From Coturnix japonica (taxonomy: Eukaryota; Chordata; Aves; Galliformes; Phasianidae): DNA of 64,000 bases. The stretch lies in the NCBI RefSeq assembly GCF_001577835.2, contig NC_029517.1, forward strand, positions 22,495,736 to 22,559,735, read 5' to 3'. The first letter of the stretch is position 1, and the number at the start of each line of letters is the position of its first letter. The position numbers and the translations under genes are program-made. The notes under the pieces are model-generated. The model was not told the origin of the DNA. It worked only from the letters and a program-made list of their open reading frames with translations, and ran no database searches. Shown one piece after another: positions 20,514-44,428 of this stretch.

Positions 20514-23500
20514 CTGAAGACATATGCAGTCTAGAAGTTTTTTCCACTGCAGCACCAGGCTTCCTGCCATCCCAGCTGCAGACCTGCTCTTTCACACTTC
20601 AAAATTAGCAATGAGAAATCAGCTGGGAGACAGAGGGCTGCAAATATTAAGGGCAGCTTTTATCCACTGGAGTAAGGTAGTATCTTTCATTCCCTCCAAG
20701 GAACTATGACTGAGACAAGTCATCACTGGAAAGTATTTGCATATTTAAATTGTTTCATTATCTCATAAACATCTCTAATCAATCACTGGTGTGCTAAGAG
20801 AAGAAGAATGTTCACCAAAAGGAAGAGGCGAAGGAGATAAATGCAAATACCTCTTTGCAATCTCACAGAGCAAAAGACTTCCAAAAATATCAGGTAGATT
20901 TGGGACAAAAAGTAAGGACAAAAATAATAAAAATACAATTTTGCCCACGATAAAAGGAAATACCCCATAGGAATCTATTCCTTTACAGGCTACCTCATTA
21001 AGACATTTATGTTGGGGACACACTTCTGCAGAGAGTCTGCCACTGTATTTATCTTCTTTTGCTATTTCAAGCTGGGGCAGTAAGCCATGCTTAATTTTAA
21101 ACATGACAGGAGGGCTGTCTGACAGCTCCAGCTGTTTCAGCTTGTGCTCTTCTGCACCAGAACAGAAGTATCTGAGCAAAACTCGACATGAATCACCCTG
21201 AGCTGCTTTGAAATCATTTAATTCTTTAGCGATGAAGGAGGTATGATTTAAAAATAAATAAATCATGCTGAGAGATTTGAACAAAAATCCTGTAGACTGG
21301 CATCTTTCACAAGTTATATTTGGAAAATACACAGAGACAAGGGAAAAGAACACAACGACAACACAGCAAAGACACCTCTTGGACCTACCACCACTATTGG
21401 TGGCTTCTCCCTGAGGAAGGCTGCAGGTTTCTGGGGGCACAGACCCCTTTCTCACCCCTCACCTACCCAGATGAACTTCTGACTTTTGCCCTCATGACAT
21501 TCACCTCACAACTGCATGCTACCCACGTATAATCAAACCATCTTCCTCTTCCTCCCAGACCAGGAGCTACAGGCCTTCACTCAAATGAGTAACACTACTG
21601 GCAGTGTTTCATTCCTCAACTTCCCTGGCCTGGCCAGATCTGAGCTGTTGGCTCTGCCTGGGTTCACTGACACCATGGCACAACCCTCTCAGCCACATGA
21701 CCTTCATGATGTACAGATTCCAGTGTGCAGCAAACGTTCAGTAGGGACACGGCAGCATCTCCTGGCATACAGCATCAAAGTGTGGTCTCAGTATCATGGT
21801 CAGCTGCACAGTAACACTCCAAAGAGTCAGGAAGCCAGCTTCACTGCCCTCACAAAGCATGTTTAAGCTCTAGATCCCCATGCTTTTCTTTTGCAGAGGA
21901 GAAAAAAATAACAAAAATTCCACCTTCCTGCTGAAAACTTCAAACCAAGATTATTGTATCCAAGGGAGCACACACAGCTAGAAGTGAAGAAAATCTGGAT
22001 CCAAGCTGGTCATTCCTGAACTTATTTCCACAGCATCTTCAAAAGGCAGAGAAATGAAATGGCTCTGCTAAAGAGGGGAGAGAGGCCAAATTGCTTCTTG
22101 CAGATCATCGGGGAGATTTATGTTGGAGTGAGGAGCTGAGCACAAGTTTTCCTTCCTCTTAGAAAATGAGAAGTTCAGAACCTGTGCTGATAGCAGCATC
22201 TCACTGTACCTCACAGTACGACATGTGAGGCATAGAATGCACACCTCTCTTTTCCCAATGACCTTTGAGTTGGTAATGCACCTTTATCCATGAGTAACTC
22301 ATGTGCTACCAGGATAAGCAACTCTGCCACCACCGAAACCAGATTCTGCTGTAAATATTCATATGGATTTAGGGCCCATGAAGCTCTAAATCCCCAGTCA
22401 GCAGCTCTGTGTGGGGTACCTCTGTGGCAGCAGACTTTTTAGCTGCAGGCACTGAAGAACAAAATCCTTTTTGTAACTCAGAAAAGACGAGGAAGTGCTG
22501 CAAGGCAGAACAGGAGCTGCATGGAACCAGCACCACCAAACTGGAAACTGGGGACAGACAGAACTCACAGCTTCAGAGCACACTCCTGAAATACACCGCG
22601 ATGAATCCAAACATCTACAGAGGGCATTCCGTTATCTGCCCAGGTAACAGCAACCTGTTCACCCACCGCACAGCTCCCCTATGCTTCCTCACCAACCTGA
22701 TTTAAGCTGGAGGAAACAATCACATCATCTTCCTGCCCTGCCCTCAGAGGCTGCCAAAAGAGTTCCAATTAGCGTCAATTGGGATAATGGTTCTATTTGC
22801 ATTTTTAAGCTATTATTAGCAAGTCGTCAGTCAGCCAGTAATTTGTATCACTACCCCTTTCCTTTTTGTGCTAAAATAATAATGGTTTTAATCAAAAGCA
22901 ATTTGTATTAATATCTGTTTTGCCCCAGGTGTTAAGAGCAGTCTTCCAGAGCAATGGTGAGAGATGTTAAATAACACCTTTTATTAATACAAACGACTAT
23001 TGATAGCCTTGGTAGTAACAGAAATGGAAGTTGTTTTTGCAACCAGAATCTTAGCAGGACTCGTGGGCACACAGAGGGTCACACATCTGCACTCCTCAGA
23101 TTAACCATCACAGGAATGGGGTGGAGGAATAAACCTCACTGTAAAATCAGTGTTTCCCATTCCCTGGCCCAGTGCTGCCTTCCACATTCCACCGAACTGG
23201 CGTTATATACCTGTTTTAACTCACGCCTCTGATTTGTAATATTATAACTGGTTTTAAATTACTTTCAAATGTAATAATGAATGCACTCAAAGCATTTAGA
23301 TCTGAGATGCCTTCTCACCTGCAGCACCAGCGTAATAAGCTCTGCACGGCATCTCGACAGCAAGATTAATTAAACCTTTCCTTTCCATTATCTTTGCTCC
23401 TATTCTAATTTAATGCTTACTAAAAAATCCCACCAACAAGCAAGTATGACAAACTGAGCTCCGGACACAAAGCGGAGTAAGAGGAGAGCGCCTTTCAGTC

Positions 23501-23719
23501 TCCCGATCGCAGCGCCGGGCTGACAACGGCTGCCCCCTGCCGGCCTCAAAGCCCCGAGAAGGAATTGTGCCTGCCCTGCCCAGACACAGGCTTCTCAGGG
23601 AGAAAAGCAGTGCCTTGCTGCTGATATATAACGGGCTGTAACAACTGACCATGTGTGAACATAGTCCTGATGACTTTTTTCCCGAGATGAAATGCAAAAA
23701 GACAAAAGAGAAACTTTTT
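20514..23719. other. Intergenic DNA with one long unassigned ORF
   Basis: No gene is recognised. The frame 20775-21455 on - is open for 226 codons, long for this base composition, but shows no domain I recognise; see findings. Other frames are short. Confidence 0.45.
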
Positions 23720-24085
23720 GGAGAAGGATCCAGAGAGACCTCATTGTGGCCTTCCAATATTTGAAGGGAGCATATAAACAGAAGAGGGAACGGCTGTTTA
23801 CAAGGGTGGGTAGTGATAGAACAAGGGGGAATGGTCTTAAACTGAGACAGGAGAGGTTTAGGTGAGATATTAAGAGGATGTTTTTTATCCAGAGGGTGGT
23901 GATGCACTGGAACAGGTTGCCCAAGGAGGCTGTGGATGCCCCATCCCTGGAGGCATTCAAGGCCAGGCTGGATGTGGCTCTGGGCAGCCTGGTCTGGGGG
24001 CTGGCATCCTTGCACAGAGCAGAGGGGCGTTGAAACTGGATGATCGTTGTGGTCCTTTTCAACCCAGGCCATTCCGTGTTCTATG
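23720..24085 (+). mobile_element. CR1 LINE 3' fragment
   Basis: Sense CR1 from GGATCCAGAGAGACCTCATTGTGGCCTTCC through the ORF2 end (..RLPKEAVDAPSLEAFKARLD..) to the GAAACTGGATGATCGTTGTGGTCC hairpin and TTCTATG tail. Confidence 0.9.
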
Positions 24086-26020
24086 AAAACCATTAAGAAG
24101 AGTGCTGCATGTTAGATCTCCATCACACTCTCTCCTGTCAAGCTACAAGCCCATCTGCAGCCAGTCAGCCAACCACACGTGGCTGTAGTTTTAAATCAGA
24201 ATAAACCTCCAAAACTACACAGCTCCACAAGTCATAAAGGTTGTAGAATTCATGCCTATATATGGGGAATGAATGGTCTTCAGTCCTGAGACCCCTAGCA
24301 TATGTGCACTTAATGAGAGGAAGGAGAGCATACAAGGCCTTTCTCCTCAGAAAACAGCTATAATAATTAGTATTGCCACTCTAAGATCTTGCCTAAGTAA
24401 ACGCCCAATGCATATGAATACAAAATAACTATGTCAGATTTCCTTAAATACCTGGCTCTTCCACAAGACCACTTATCCCTTCTACAGCCTAGCACCTACC
24501 TGTTGCTCTTCCTGATGTCACAAGTGAACAACACTGCAGCAGAATGTGCATTAGAGTGATAACAGAATATGTGCTGCATCTATTTTTTACTGCAGGCATT
24601 TTCATACCATCTGGGCCCTGGGAAGTTCACAGTAACAGATCTTATCTTTACATAGCAGGAGCCAATACTCAAGGAGTATTCCTTGCCCAAATCAAAATAT
24701 ATTTTACTACTTCAAAGAAAACCCAAGCGTATGACCCTTATGTAAATAGGTCTGTAGAAATGTATTGTCTTACTCTTGGCATGTTTACAACTAACAAGTA
24801 CACGCAAGGCAAAATCTGGCCACTACTTGTAACGCTGGACAGTTCCTGGACTCCGCAGTCCCACCGCGAGATTTCTGAATCAAAGATGCAAATTCAGAAA
24901 TTCAAAGAGATTCAGTGGATTAGGAGGGGTGAAAAAAGTAATGAACAGACCATCAATCACTTTATGAGTTATTATTTTTTTTAATATCAGAATTGCTTAT
25001 GGCTTTGGTTTCCTTGTCAAGAGGGATGTTTAACTAGACTACTGTCTAGCACGATGGTAGTCAAGTCAGTCTGCAGCACTCATACTTTTGTTTCATGTTA
25101 CCTTTAAAAAAGCAGCCCCTGTTCCTACACAAGTAATAAAAAAATTGTCCTTAACATCATTAAAAATTCTTAATGAAATCTGTTTTCTTTTCCTTTTTCC
25201 ATTTTCTTAAGCAAGGTCCCTAATCCCATTGTTTTTGAAGGTGCTTTGTCTGCCTACAATCCATGGTTAAGAGGGCTGGCTCATCACACAGTTGATCACA
25301 CGCAGCTGAGCAGCAACAGTCAGTCTTTCCATCTCACAGTAAGTGAAAAAATGCTTGAAATATTTAGTCATGTAACTTCCATCAGACTGACGCAAATCAC
25401 CCAGTTAGTGCTGTTTTCAAGAATAACAAATACATTTAAAAGTCGAAGACCCTGAGTTAGAAACAAAGACATAACTCAGCTTCTCTTTGATAACAGTCAC
25501 GGCTAACTTTAGACAGATGGTATATTTAAAAGATTCAAAAGGGACAACTTGTGGCTTTGCAGTAACAAGGAAGATTCCCATTAGTTTCATTTAAGTATGA
25601 CCCATTACCACCACCGTTATCAACACTAGTAATCACCTCTTCACAGCTACATATTCTTTCCAAAACTAGACCAAGGTTCTCATGAATTACTGGAAAAAAA
25701 GTCAGAACAGAGTAATACAGACAAACCCCAATACTGAGGAGTACAAATCACTAAACAGTTCAGGTGAACTTGCCTTATTCTCAGAGGACGCACAACAGTT
25801 TGTATCACTTTGCCTCAAGTTCACATTAAAATATACTAAATGTCTGCGAGGCAAATCAATACATTTGAGACAGTCACATAAGGAACCAAACTCTTCTATA
25901 AAGTATTTTCCCATGAATTTCAAAATTTTGGTACAGCAGGATTAATTTTATAATAGACTAATAACCACAAAAAGCTCTTATTTTCAATATTATTTTCAAA
26001 ATCCTTCTCAAAGACCACTT
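24086..26020. other. Intergenic DNA between TAC1 and ASNS, no gene seen
   Basis: Open frames of up to 146 codons (24544-24984 on +) show no domain. The region ends at the probable ASNS 3' end near 26020. Confidence 0.5.
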
Positions 26021-26112
26021 AAGCTTTAGGCTCGCATATTTATTTTTTCTTTTAAAAGGAGAGCGCATGCAAATTGCTTGCAGCACTTGTATTTAGGGGA
26101 TTATATCAACAG
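26020..26112 (-). terminator. ASNS: ASNS 3' UTR and poly(A) signal
   Basis: An AATAAA hexamer on - occupies 26044-26039, about 70 nt past the stop. Cleavage would fall near 26020. A very short 3' UTR is predicted. Confidence 0.6.
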
Positions 26113-37048
<10,936 letters not shown>

Positions 37049-37067
37049 TGTGAAGCTGCTGAGTTAC

Positions 37068-37785
37068 CTGGAAATGGAAAACACGTTCAGTAAGCACACA
37101 GAATCACCTAAGCTGAAGGAAGCCTTACAGAACATTAAGTCCAATCACCTACCTGACCTACATGCAGGAAATGACAGCTGGAAAGCACGGATACAACATG
37201 TTGATAAATAAAAAAAGCAGGATATCAACTGCTGGACTATAAAGATAATTGATAAAGAGAGCAGCAGACCTTATTAACACAAGGTAAAACTCAGCATATA
37301 GGTATGATAAGCAACCCTCGACCAGCTCAAGAAATTCAGTTTAAGCAGCAGGAAAGGACAGGCATTCAGCCTCATTAAGTGCCATCAGAATGCTTGCCCA
37401 TCACCACCGACCTACTGGTCGGACCAGAGCCGGGTTTGGAGAAGGCAGCAGCAGGGCAATAAGCGATACCTGTACGCTCCTTCCCCATGCCGTGCATCAG
37501 GCTGCCCCTCCCCCCTGAGTCTTCTGCTCTTCCATAGAACCAAACAGCGAGCAATCCGCGACAGCCCGCCCCTCAGCCCCAGACAGGCGATCACACCCGA
37601 CCTCCCAGCACACCACAACCTCGAGTTCCCCCCACACAGATGGCCTGGGCCGCCCCTTCCTCCGCGGCGCCGGGCAGCCTCCCTCCACCCCCAGCCTGGC
37701 TGAAGAACGGCGGCGGGCGAGGGCCCGGAAGGAGCGGCGGGGTGACCCTGCAGCCCGCCGGTCCCACGCCCGCCCGGGCTCCTAC
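37068..37785 (-). other. ASNS intron 1
   Basis: It runs between the non-coding first exon and the start-codon exon. The proximal part is CpG-rich. The 220-codon minus-strand frame 37412-38074 crosses this intron, exon 1 and the promoter and is a GC-driven artefact. Confidence 0.6.
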
Positions 37786-37852
37786 CCCGTGCCGGCCGCC
37801 TGCAGTAGTGCCGCTGTCCGAGCTGCGCCGAGCAGAAAGAAGCGGCCGCGGT
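37786..37852 (-). other. ASNS: ASNS exon 1 (non-coding), approximate
   Basis: A donor GG|GTAGGA lies at 37786/37785. The 5' end is inferred as about 60 nt downstream of the NSRE-1 site, as in the human promoter. Transcription start is not directly visible. Confidence 0.5.
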
Positions 37853-37895
37853 GCCAGGCAGCGAGCGGTAGCCGAGCTCCTCCCCTGCCGCCTGC

Positions 37896-37936
37896 TGAAA
37901 CCCGCGGGCAGGTTTCATCATACGGCGCCCGCCCCC
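37896..37936 (-). promoter_or_regulatory. ASNS amino-acid-response promoter module (NSRE-1, NSRE-2-like, GC box)
   Basis: On - the order is GC box GGGGGCGGG (37936-37928), TGATGAAAC (37920-37912), a 10-nt GC-rich spacer, then GTTTCA (37901-37896). TGATGAAAC is identical to human NSRE-1, the C/EBP-ATF composite site bound by ATF4 on amino-acid or ER stress. Human NSRE-2 is GTTACA with an 11-nt spacer; here it matches 5 of 6 with 10 nt. Function is inferred from this match and position. Confidence 0.85.
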
Positions 37937-38361
37937 GGCTCGGGCAGGCCGAGGCCGGCTCGTTGTGGCCGCCCAGAGTTGAAGGCTGCCCCTTAGGGCC
38001 AGGAATCTGGAGTGCGCCATCCCTTGTAAAGAAAAACGGGAGCCTTTAGGCGATGTGGCACTCCTTAGGTTCACAGGGAGGTTTGTGAGGGTGATCTGTA
38101 GCCGTCAGAACTCCGCCATGTGGTTGCCTTATTGGGTTCGGTTTGGGGCCCCTCCCTACAAGAAAGATATGCAGGCCCTGGAATGTGCGGAGAAGGGCAG
38201 CGGAGCTGTGAGAGTCTGGAGCACAAGGGATTTTGATGCCTGTGTCAGCTTCATTAATGGGCAGTTTTGCCTTTTTCCCTTTGAAAATACTGAAGTGAAT
38301 TAATTCTTCAGATAAAGCTAGGAAGAGAAGTGCTTAATATAAACCTTTATTCTCCACACAT

Positions 38362-38612
38362 CACAGAATCACAGAATTACCCGGGTTGGAAGGGACCTCA
38401 AGGATCATGTAGTTCCAACCCCCCTGCCTGGCAGGGCCACCAAACATACACATTTACTAGATCAGGTTGCCCAGGGCCCCGTCCAACCTGGTCTTGAACA
38501 CCTCCAAGGACGGGGCATCCACAACCTCCCTGGGCAGCCTGTTCCAGGGCCTGACCACTCTCCTAGTGAAGAACTTCCCCCTAACATCCAACCTAAATAC
38601 TTCAATACCTAA
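38362..38612 (-). mobile_element. CR1 LINE 3' fragment (antisense)
   Basis: Inverted tail (CATCACAGAATCACAGAATTACCCGGGTTGGAAGGGACC), a CCTGCCTGGCAGGGCCACCAAACATACACATTTACTAGATCAGG block and inverted ORF2 end. It is the same subfamily as the copies at 51012 and 55365. Its good preservation suggests a fairly young insertion. Confidence 0.92.
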
Positions 38613-38636
38613 CATCCAACCACATACTTCAAGAAG
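38581..38636. repeat. Short tandem duplication at CR1 boundary
   Basis: CTAACATCCAACCTAAATACTTCAA-type wording appears twice in succession (about 38580-38604 and 38609-38634, the second with a few changes). It is a roughly 28-bp duplication at the inner end of the CR1 copy. Confidence 0.7.
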
Positions 38637-41600
38637 GCTGTTAGTAGCCACACGCAATGGCAGTTCATTTCCTTTAGCTGACCTCCTTCCTCGAAGGAGC
38701 TTTCACAAGTATTCCAGCTTTCCCATTTCTGTATGCCAAGATCACAGCCTTCTTTGTAGACTCTTTGCAAACAGACTCATTCCTATATTCTTTATTATTC
38801 TGATGCTTGACAAGCTTAAATTGGCCTTTGACAGCTGCAGATTTCAACTTGTGATCAACTCCCCTAGAGATGGGCCTGAATCGTGGATGCTGGTCGGTTA
38901 GTTATACATGAATCATGTTGAGTTCTAATAAAACTACATTAAACTGAGTTTTAAGACAGAAGTCTGGTTAGTCAGGTGTGTTACAGTCCTTGGTGTACTC
39001 AGGTGGAAGTACTGGGACTGCTTGGAAGGTTTTGGGAAGATCTAGTCAACCTTTTGGTACCCCTTCAGTATAATCCAGCCACTGGATATTTATGGACAAT
39101 TTGAGGGATTTGGCTGTGGGGAGTGTCTTGTCCCCATATGGGGACATATGTGGGCATATGTGTCTTGTCCACACCCTTATGACATCCTTTGCACCCGATA
39201 TCCATTTTTAGCATGAGCCAACTGCCCTCCATTTAGCCTTACACATCATGAATTGCAACATCATTTCTAATCCTAACCGATGTAGTAATGGAGTCATGGG
39301 AATAGGCCGTTTCCAGATGCTTTGAGTAATCCTTTTTTCTACTCTCAGGGACTGGACGTTCGCGCTATAAGCTGGGTGCAGATCTCCAAGAATCCTCTAT
39401 TTTTCGGTTTGAACTTTTTTCTTTCACATATTTGCTGCAGTAGCACATCACCACACATCATCATAGGCTCACCCGAATGGGATATGCTACTATGACTTGT
39501 TTGTGTATGTGAACACCCACAAATGACTGTTGTGCAGGAGGCTGTGTACCACAGACACCTCCTGTTCCTGCATGCATACTGTGACAAGAACGTGATGCTG
39601 TCCTTGGGGCAGGGAGAACCAAGTGGCAAACAGCAAATGCTCTTCCTGGCAGCAGCCTAGTATACATTCTAGGACGGGAACTGAGCTTGAAAACAAAAGG
39701 CTGTTTCTGCTAATAGAGCCAATAGAAACATCCTTATGCCACGACAGTCTTGCCAGCCTATTACACATTGGAAGAAATTACTTGATGGGCTGGACACAGT
39801 GGAAGCTGGAGATCAATTCCTCCCACAAATGCATGGGTTGGCATAGATAATATATCTCATACTCGGTCTGTCTTTACAAATACAAAAATGTTCAGTTTGA
39901 TACATGCGCGTTTACTATGTGATATCTGTGGTCTGATAATACCTCTCAAAATTGAAATGCATGATTATATGTCAGGGGTATGTGTATATAGAGAGCAAAG
40001 CCCCTTTCCTAATTTGGTTTTCCTTCCCCAGGAGAACAGTAACATGATGTGCTAAACAGGCAAAAAGTTTGAGTGATTGCACTCAAGCTCTAAGGCAGCA
40101 ACATGCTTTAACACTTAGATCTAAATGGGAAAAATAAACCCAAACAACCAGAAAACAGAAGCTGTCAGGATGAAAAGCTGTTTTCAGATCTGTAGCTTGA
40201 AGCAAGATAGATAGGCTCACATTTGTATCACTCAGTCTACCTTTTACCCAGTGGAATTGCACCCCATGTCAGAGACCTTTGTGATTGCAGCTTCTAAAGG
40301 TCTTACCATCCTATAACTGCACTGTCTGCTCCTACAGTTTTTAATATATCTCTTTTTCTTTCAGTCCTTTGTATTCTCTTTTCATCCTTTGGAGACATGT
40401 AAAGGATATGCAGACTTTTTGTCCTCCAGACAAAATCCTCTCTCTCTTGGTATAAAAAGTAGTTGTCTCTTCCACTGGGAGTTCCTTTTGCTATAGACTC
40501 TCTCATTTAATCCTTTTTCTTTTCTTTCTGCTTAATTATGTTAAGCTTCAAAACAAATAAGACTTGCTCTGACCTCAGAGCTAAGAGGTCACAGCACTGA
40601 AGTGTTAAAAGAATGTCTTTTCTAGAGCTGGGCATTCAGACCTTCAGTAATGTACTAAGAAGGCATGTCTAGTGCAGCAGCGAGGGAAAACACAAAGTAA
40701 GGTGATTTGTTACTGCCTGCACAAAAGACTGAGCATTTTACACTGCCGCAGCATCCTTTCTAATGCCCCGAGTCCTTCCATTATCCCCCATGTTTCTTAG
40801 CACAGATGAGAAAAGGTTGCTGAAAGAGCTGCTGGCCATACAGCGCAGATTGCAGGCATGGCATATGGCATACCAACGGGTCTTTTGTGAGGAGGCCCCA
40901 GACCACAGAGGAATGAGTTGCTGACTTTAACTGAATAACAGTCTTGGCTAATGAGAAGAAGTCCAGTGTAATTCATGCTCTTATCCCTGGGGGGAGGGGA
41001 AGAAACCTCTAAACCAAAGAACTATTACATATGCTTTTTACACAACTTGCAAAACAAGACAGGAAAAAATAGTTTTCTGATGCTAATAAGCAGAATAATT
41101 CTCTGGAGCTTTTAGTCATACTGGTAGAACTCATTTAAATCCCGCTTCTTTTTCATACAGTACAAAAGATCAGGTGTCAGCCGAACTGGCCTTTAACAGA
41201 CGTACTCAGTGTAGCAGGATTAATGGCAAATCGCAATCTGCAGTTCACCTTTTTCACCATGGAGCACCCATTGTGATATTTTGCCCAATTCAGCAGATGT
41301 TTTATTACAAACGATCCAGAATACAGCTAAATTCCACTGTAGGAGCCATGGGTAGCTGGTGTAAATTTGTAACAGCAAAACCTGTGTTTGACCATTTATA
41401 ACAGTCTTAATACTCATTGGAATGTATTTTTTATTTGGAATTACTTGATTTGGTTCTAACAAAGTCATTATCACGCACATCAGTGGTGCAGCTCCAGCCT
41501 TTTAAAGCATTGTATTTCATTTTATGTCTGGAAGATACCAAAAGCATCCAGTGAAATTGCTTAAATGCACACATTTGCCCTCCTAAATGCAATTTAGAGG

Positions 41601-43356
41601 GGGAAGAATGACAATTATGGAATACTGTCTGAAAGGTAAAATCATCATTTGGTTTATAAAGGGCTGAGAAACTAAGCTATTCTGAAACATATGAGTGCAG
41701 CTGCACTTTCCCATCAGTAGATAGTGCTATTGGCTCAGAGAGAGAAATCGTCTCCCTGTTAGTATTGCAGCTATCAGAAATAGAGGTGTGGAACAAATGC
41801 AGCGAAGGTCTTTAATGAAAGAAGTAGGCTGGCAATTGCATTGTAGAAAATGCAGCGTGGAAAACAACTGCACTAACACATACACTAAGCCAATTATTTT
41901 CTTGTTTTCTCACACAAGTGCGTGCTGAAACCCAGCTTACTGCACAGTCAGTACGTGGGGCCTTCTTACTAATTCGTTAGATCAAGCAGTAGAAAAGCCT
42001 TCAAATGATTGCATTGTTTCTTTATTACAGCTATTTACTCTGTACTCTAGCTATTTGACACCCCCCCATGAATTAGTCCTGAATGCTTTACAGAGGTAAT
42101 TATTGTTACTAGCGTTATGCCAATAGTAAAATGGCCATGTCTCTCCTCTCTGTTCTTCCATAGCCAGAAAATCTCAACAACAGACTTTGTAAAAATAGCT
42201 TTGTTTCTTTACATGTAAAGAAAAGATAACATGAAAGATAATTCTTCCTAATTAGAAGAAAACAACTGATGAGACAAAAATCAGTAGAAAACTAATTCTA
42301 AAGAAACGTATAATGCAGTATCAGTTCAAAAGGACCAAAAGAATTGAACAACTAACAGATGGAAAGTAAGAGAAAACTTTGTTCTGCATGTTAATTTGTA
42401 CCTTGTTTCTCATCACAGATATTTCAGGTAACAATGTATTTCTAGTAATGCAAAAGCTTGATTTCCAACATTAATTCCAACATCTTTAAGCTTTCCACGT
42501 TATTCTGTTTTCTAAGGAAAAGTAAGGTAACATGAATGTACTAAGATCTCCTGTTAACTCTCACCTTAGCACAAATATATGATATTGATGCTTGAATCTC
42601 TGGCATCCAGCCATGGAACCTTTTTGCTTTTGCCAGGAAAAAGGTACGAGACAGGCAAACAAAAGAATGTACCCACAAGTGTTGGCTACACTTCAAGCCA
42701 TTCTGAAATGTACCTCTTTTGGTTGGGACCTTTCATGTGTCATTTCTATAGGATTTGACAGAGAAAGTATTTGCACTGGTTACCTTTTAGCTTGCACGCA
42801 GATGCAGAATAAATGGAAATGTACTTATCTGTACAGAAATATATCAGTAACAAGAATAAAAAGAGATCCATTTTTCTTAAGTGCCAAAGTTGGTTTATCA
42901 AGGCCATTTCTACAAACAAAGCAGGGCCAGAAAGTACATTTTGTTATGGCAGCCTGACTAATTATTAGCTCAGCTGTCAGTGTGATTTATGTCCATACCA
43001 AGTAGCATTCCTTGAGAAAATCTCTGGGCATGGATTACAGAATAATACGTGCCAAGAGCTACTTCTAAAGAGCACTGTGGAAAAGACTGAGGTTTCACTC
43101 CATCCATCCAAGGGAATACCATAACCCTTCATAACCCTTCAATGTTCCTGCATGCCTTCCCACCACACACCACACTACTGAAGGCAAATACCATTTTCTA
43201 GTTTTGTGATAAGTGAATGCCATACTGGTGGGCTGCATCAACTTATTTTGATTGAAAAAAGTCATAAAATAGTTACAGCTCCTACCTTTGACTTGTATGG
43301 GTGTAGCTCAAGGCATTCTGAAGTGGGCTTTGGGTGTCTAAGCAGGACAGAAACAT
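38637..43356. other. ASNS-C1GALT1 intergenic DNA, no gene seen
   Basis: About 4.7 kb with no recognised exon or RNA gene. The part at 38900-39850 has repeat-like texture but matches no family I can name. It includes an 18-bp perfect palindrome (TGTCCCCATATGGGGACA, 39129-39146). Short open frames lack support. Confidence 0.45.
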
Positions 43357-43441
43357 CATAGAATCATAGAATCACCAAGGTTGGAAAAGACCTAAAAGAT
43401 CATCCAGTCCAACCGCACACTTATTACTAATAGCTCCCATG
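43357..43441 (-). mobile_element. CR1 LINE tail fragment (antisense)
   Basis: Two inverted ATTCTATG units (CATAGAATCATAGAATC), then ACCAAGGTTGGAAAAGACC.. GATCATCCAGTCCAACC. The wording matches the subfamily of the copies at 20092 and 46966. Confidence 0.88.
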
Positions 43442-44428
43442 GGAAATGCTTTTCTTATAGAATAATAAGGATGAGAGCATACTGCTATTTGTCTTATGTT
43501 TATAATCAAAACATAAAGATACTCAGAATCCTTTAATTTTGGTAATGAACAAAACACCTTTCCCTCATGTTCTTTAAAACACTCTGTAAAATATCACCAA
43601 GATTCAGGAATTATTCTTCAAGTCTGCCACTCAAAGCATATCATTCAAGTTTTTGGCACCCGCTGAACACAGTGGATTGTTTTAAGTTAATTATTTGTTT
43701 AAAGCACATCTAATTAACATGGAGAATGCAATGCAGAGATCGTATGTTGTTTCTAACTGTACAGATCAGTGAGGTGTATTATTGCATGGCAATTCCATTG
43801 TTTGTGCAAGAAACACAGCAAATTTAGTCCCTTATCATAATAGGAGGTCAGACTATAAACCAACCAGATGATCCTTTGGGTGAAAAAAGAAGGAGGTAAT
43901 ATACTTAAGCACAGATAACCCCTTTCTTTATTGTATTATAATCCACTTTTCTCAAATAGATGACAGTAATAAGGTAAGTTAGTTTTACAACTCTGTATGT
44001 GGTTTTAGTACCGTATGGACAGTATGGACCTAGCACCAAATGAGTGTGTACCTTCACAAGTCAAGCAGGCGAAGGTCACGGTAATAAATTGAAACTGTTT
44101 GCTTTCCTGAAGGCCTTTGTTTCACTCTAGGATTTAGCGTAGGCATAAATTATACGTGTACTTTAGCGATTCCAGCTTGCCAGCAACTACGATTTGCGGG
44201 TTCACGTGCTCATGAAGAACTGGTAGTAAGTTCTTTAGAGAAGAATGATCTCACTGAATCTGAAAGATAAGAGGATTTATTTTATAATTAATATTAAGCA
44301 AATAAAACATAATATTTAATACTGTCATCTCTGTGAGCAAAAATGAATGGAGAACAAAAAAAAGTAGCTTGCAGTTAAAAAAATACGGAAATTACTCATT
44401 CGTATATATTCCCATGGTTTTCCCCTTA
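43442..44428. other. Intergenic DNA, no gene seen
   Basis: AT-rich sequence with no supported feature. Confidence 0.5.

Larger units (their letters stand above)
37420..38000. promoter_or_regulatory. CpG island over ASNS promoter and exon 1
   Basis: Dense CpG and GC-rich sequence drops sharply on both sides, typical of a housekeeping promoter. No TATA box is seen at the expected position. Confidence 0.75.

Noticed and set aside
24544-24984. 146-codon + ORF between TAC1 and ASNS
   Set aside because: Composition looks like ordinary AT-rich intergenic sequence, with no domain or promoter and no matching exon nearby.
37412-38074. 220-codon minus-strand ORF over the ASNS promoter
   Set aside because: It crosses intron 1, exon 1 and promoter. 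It is explained by low stop frequency in CpG-rich sequence.
38900-39850. Possible LTR or other mobile-element fossil
   Set aside because: The texture is repeat-like, but no terminal repeats, primer-binding site, coding remnant or family signature could be pointed to.
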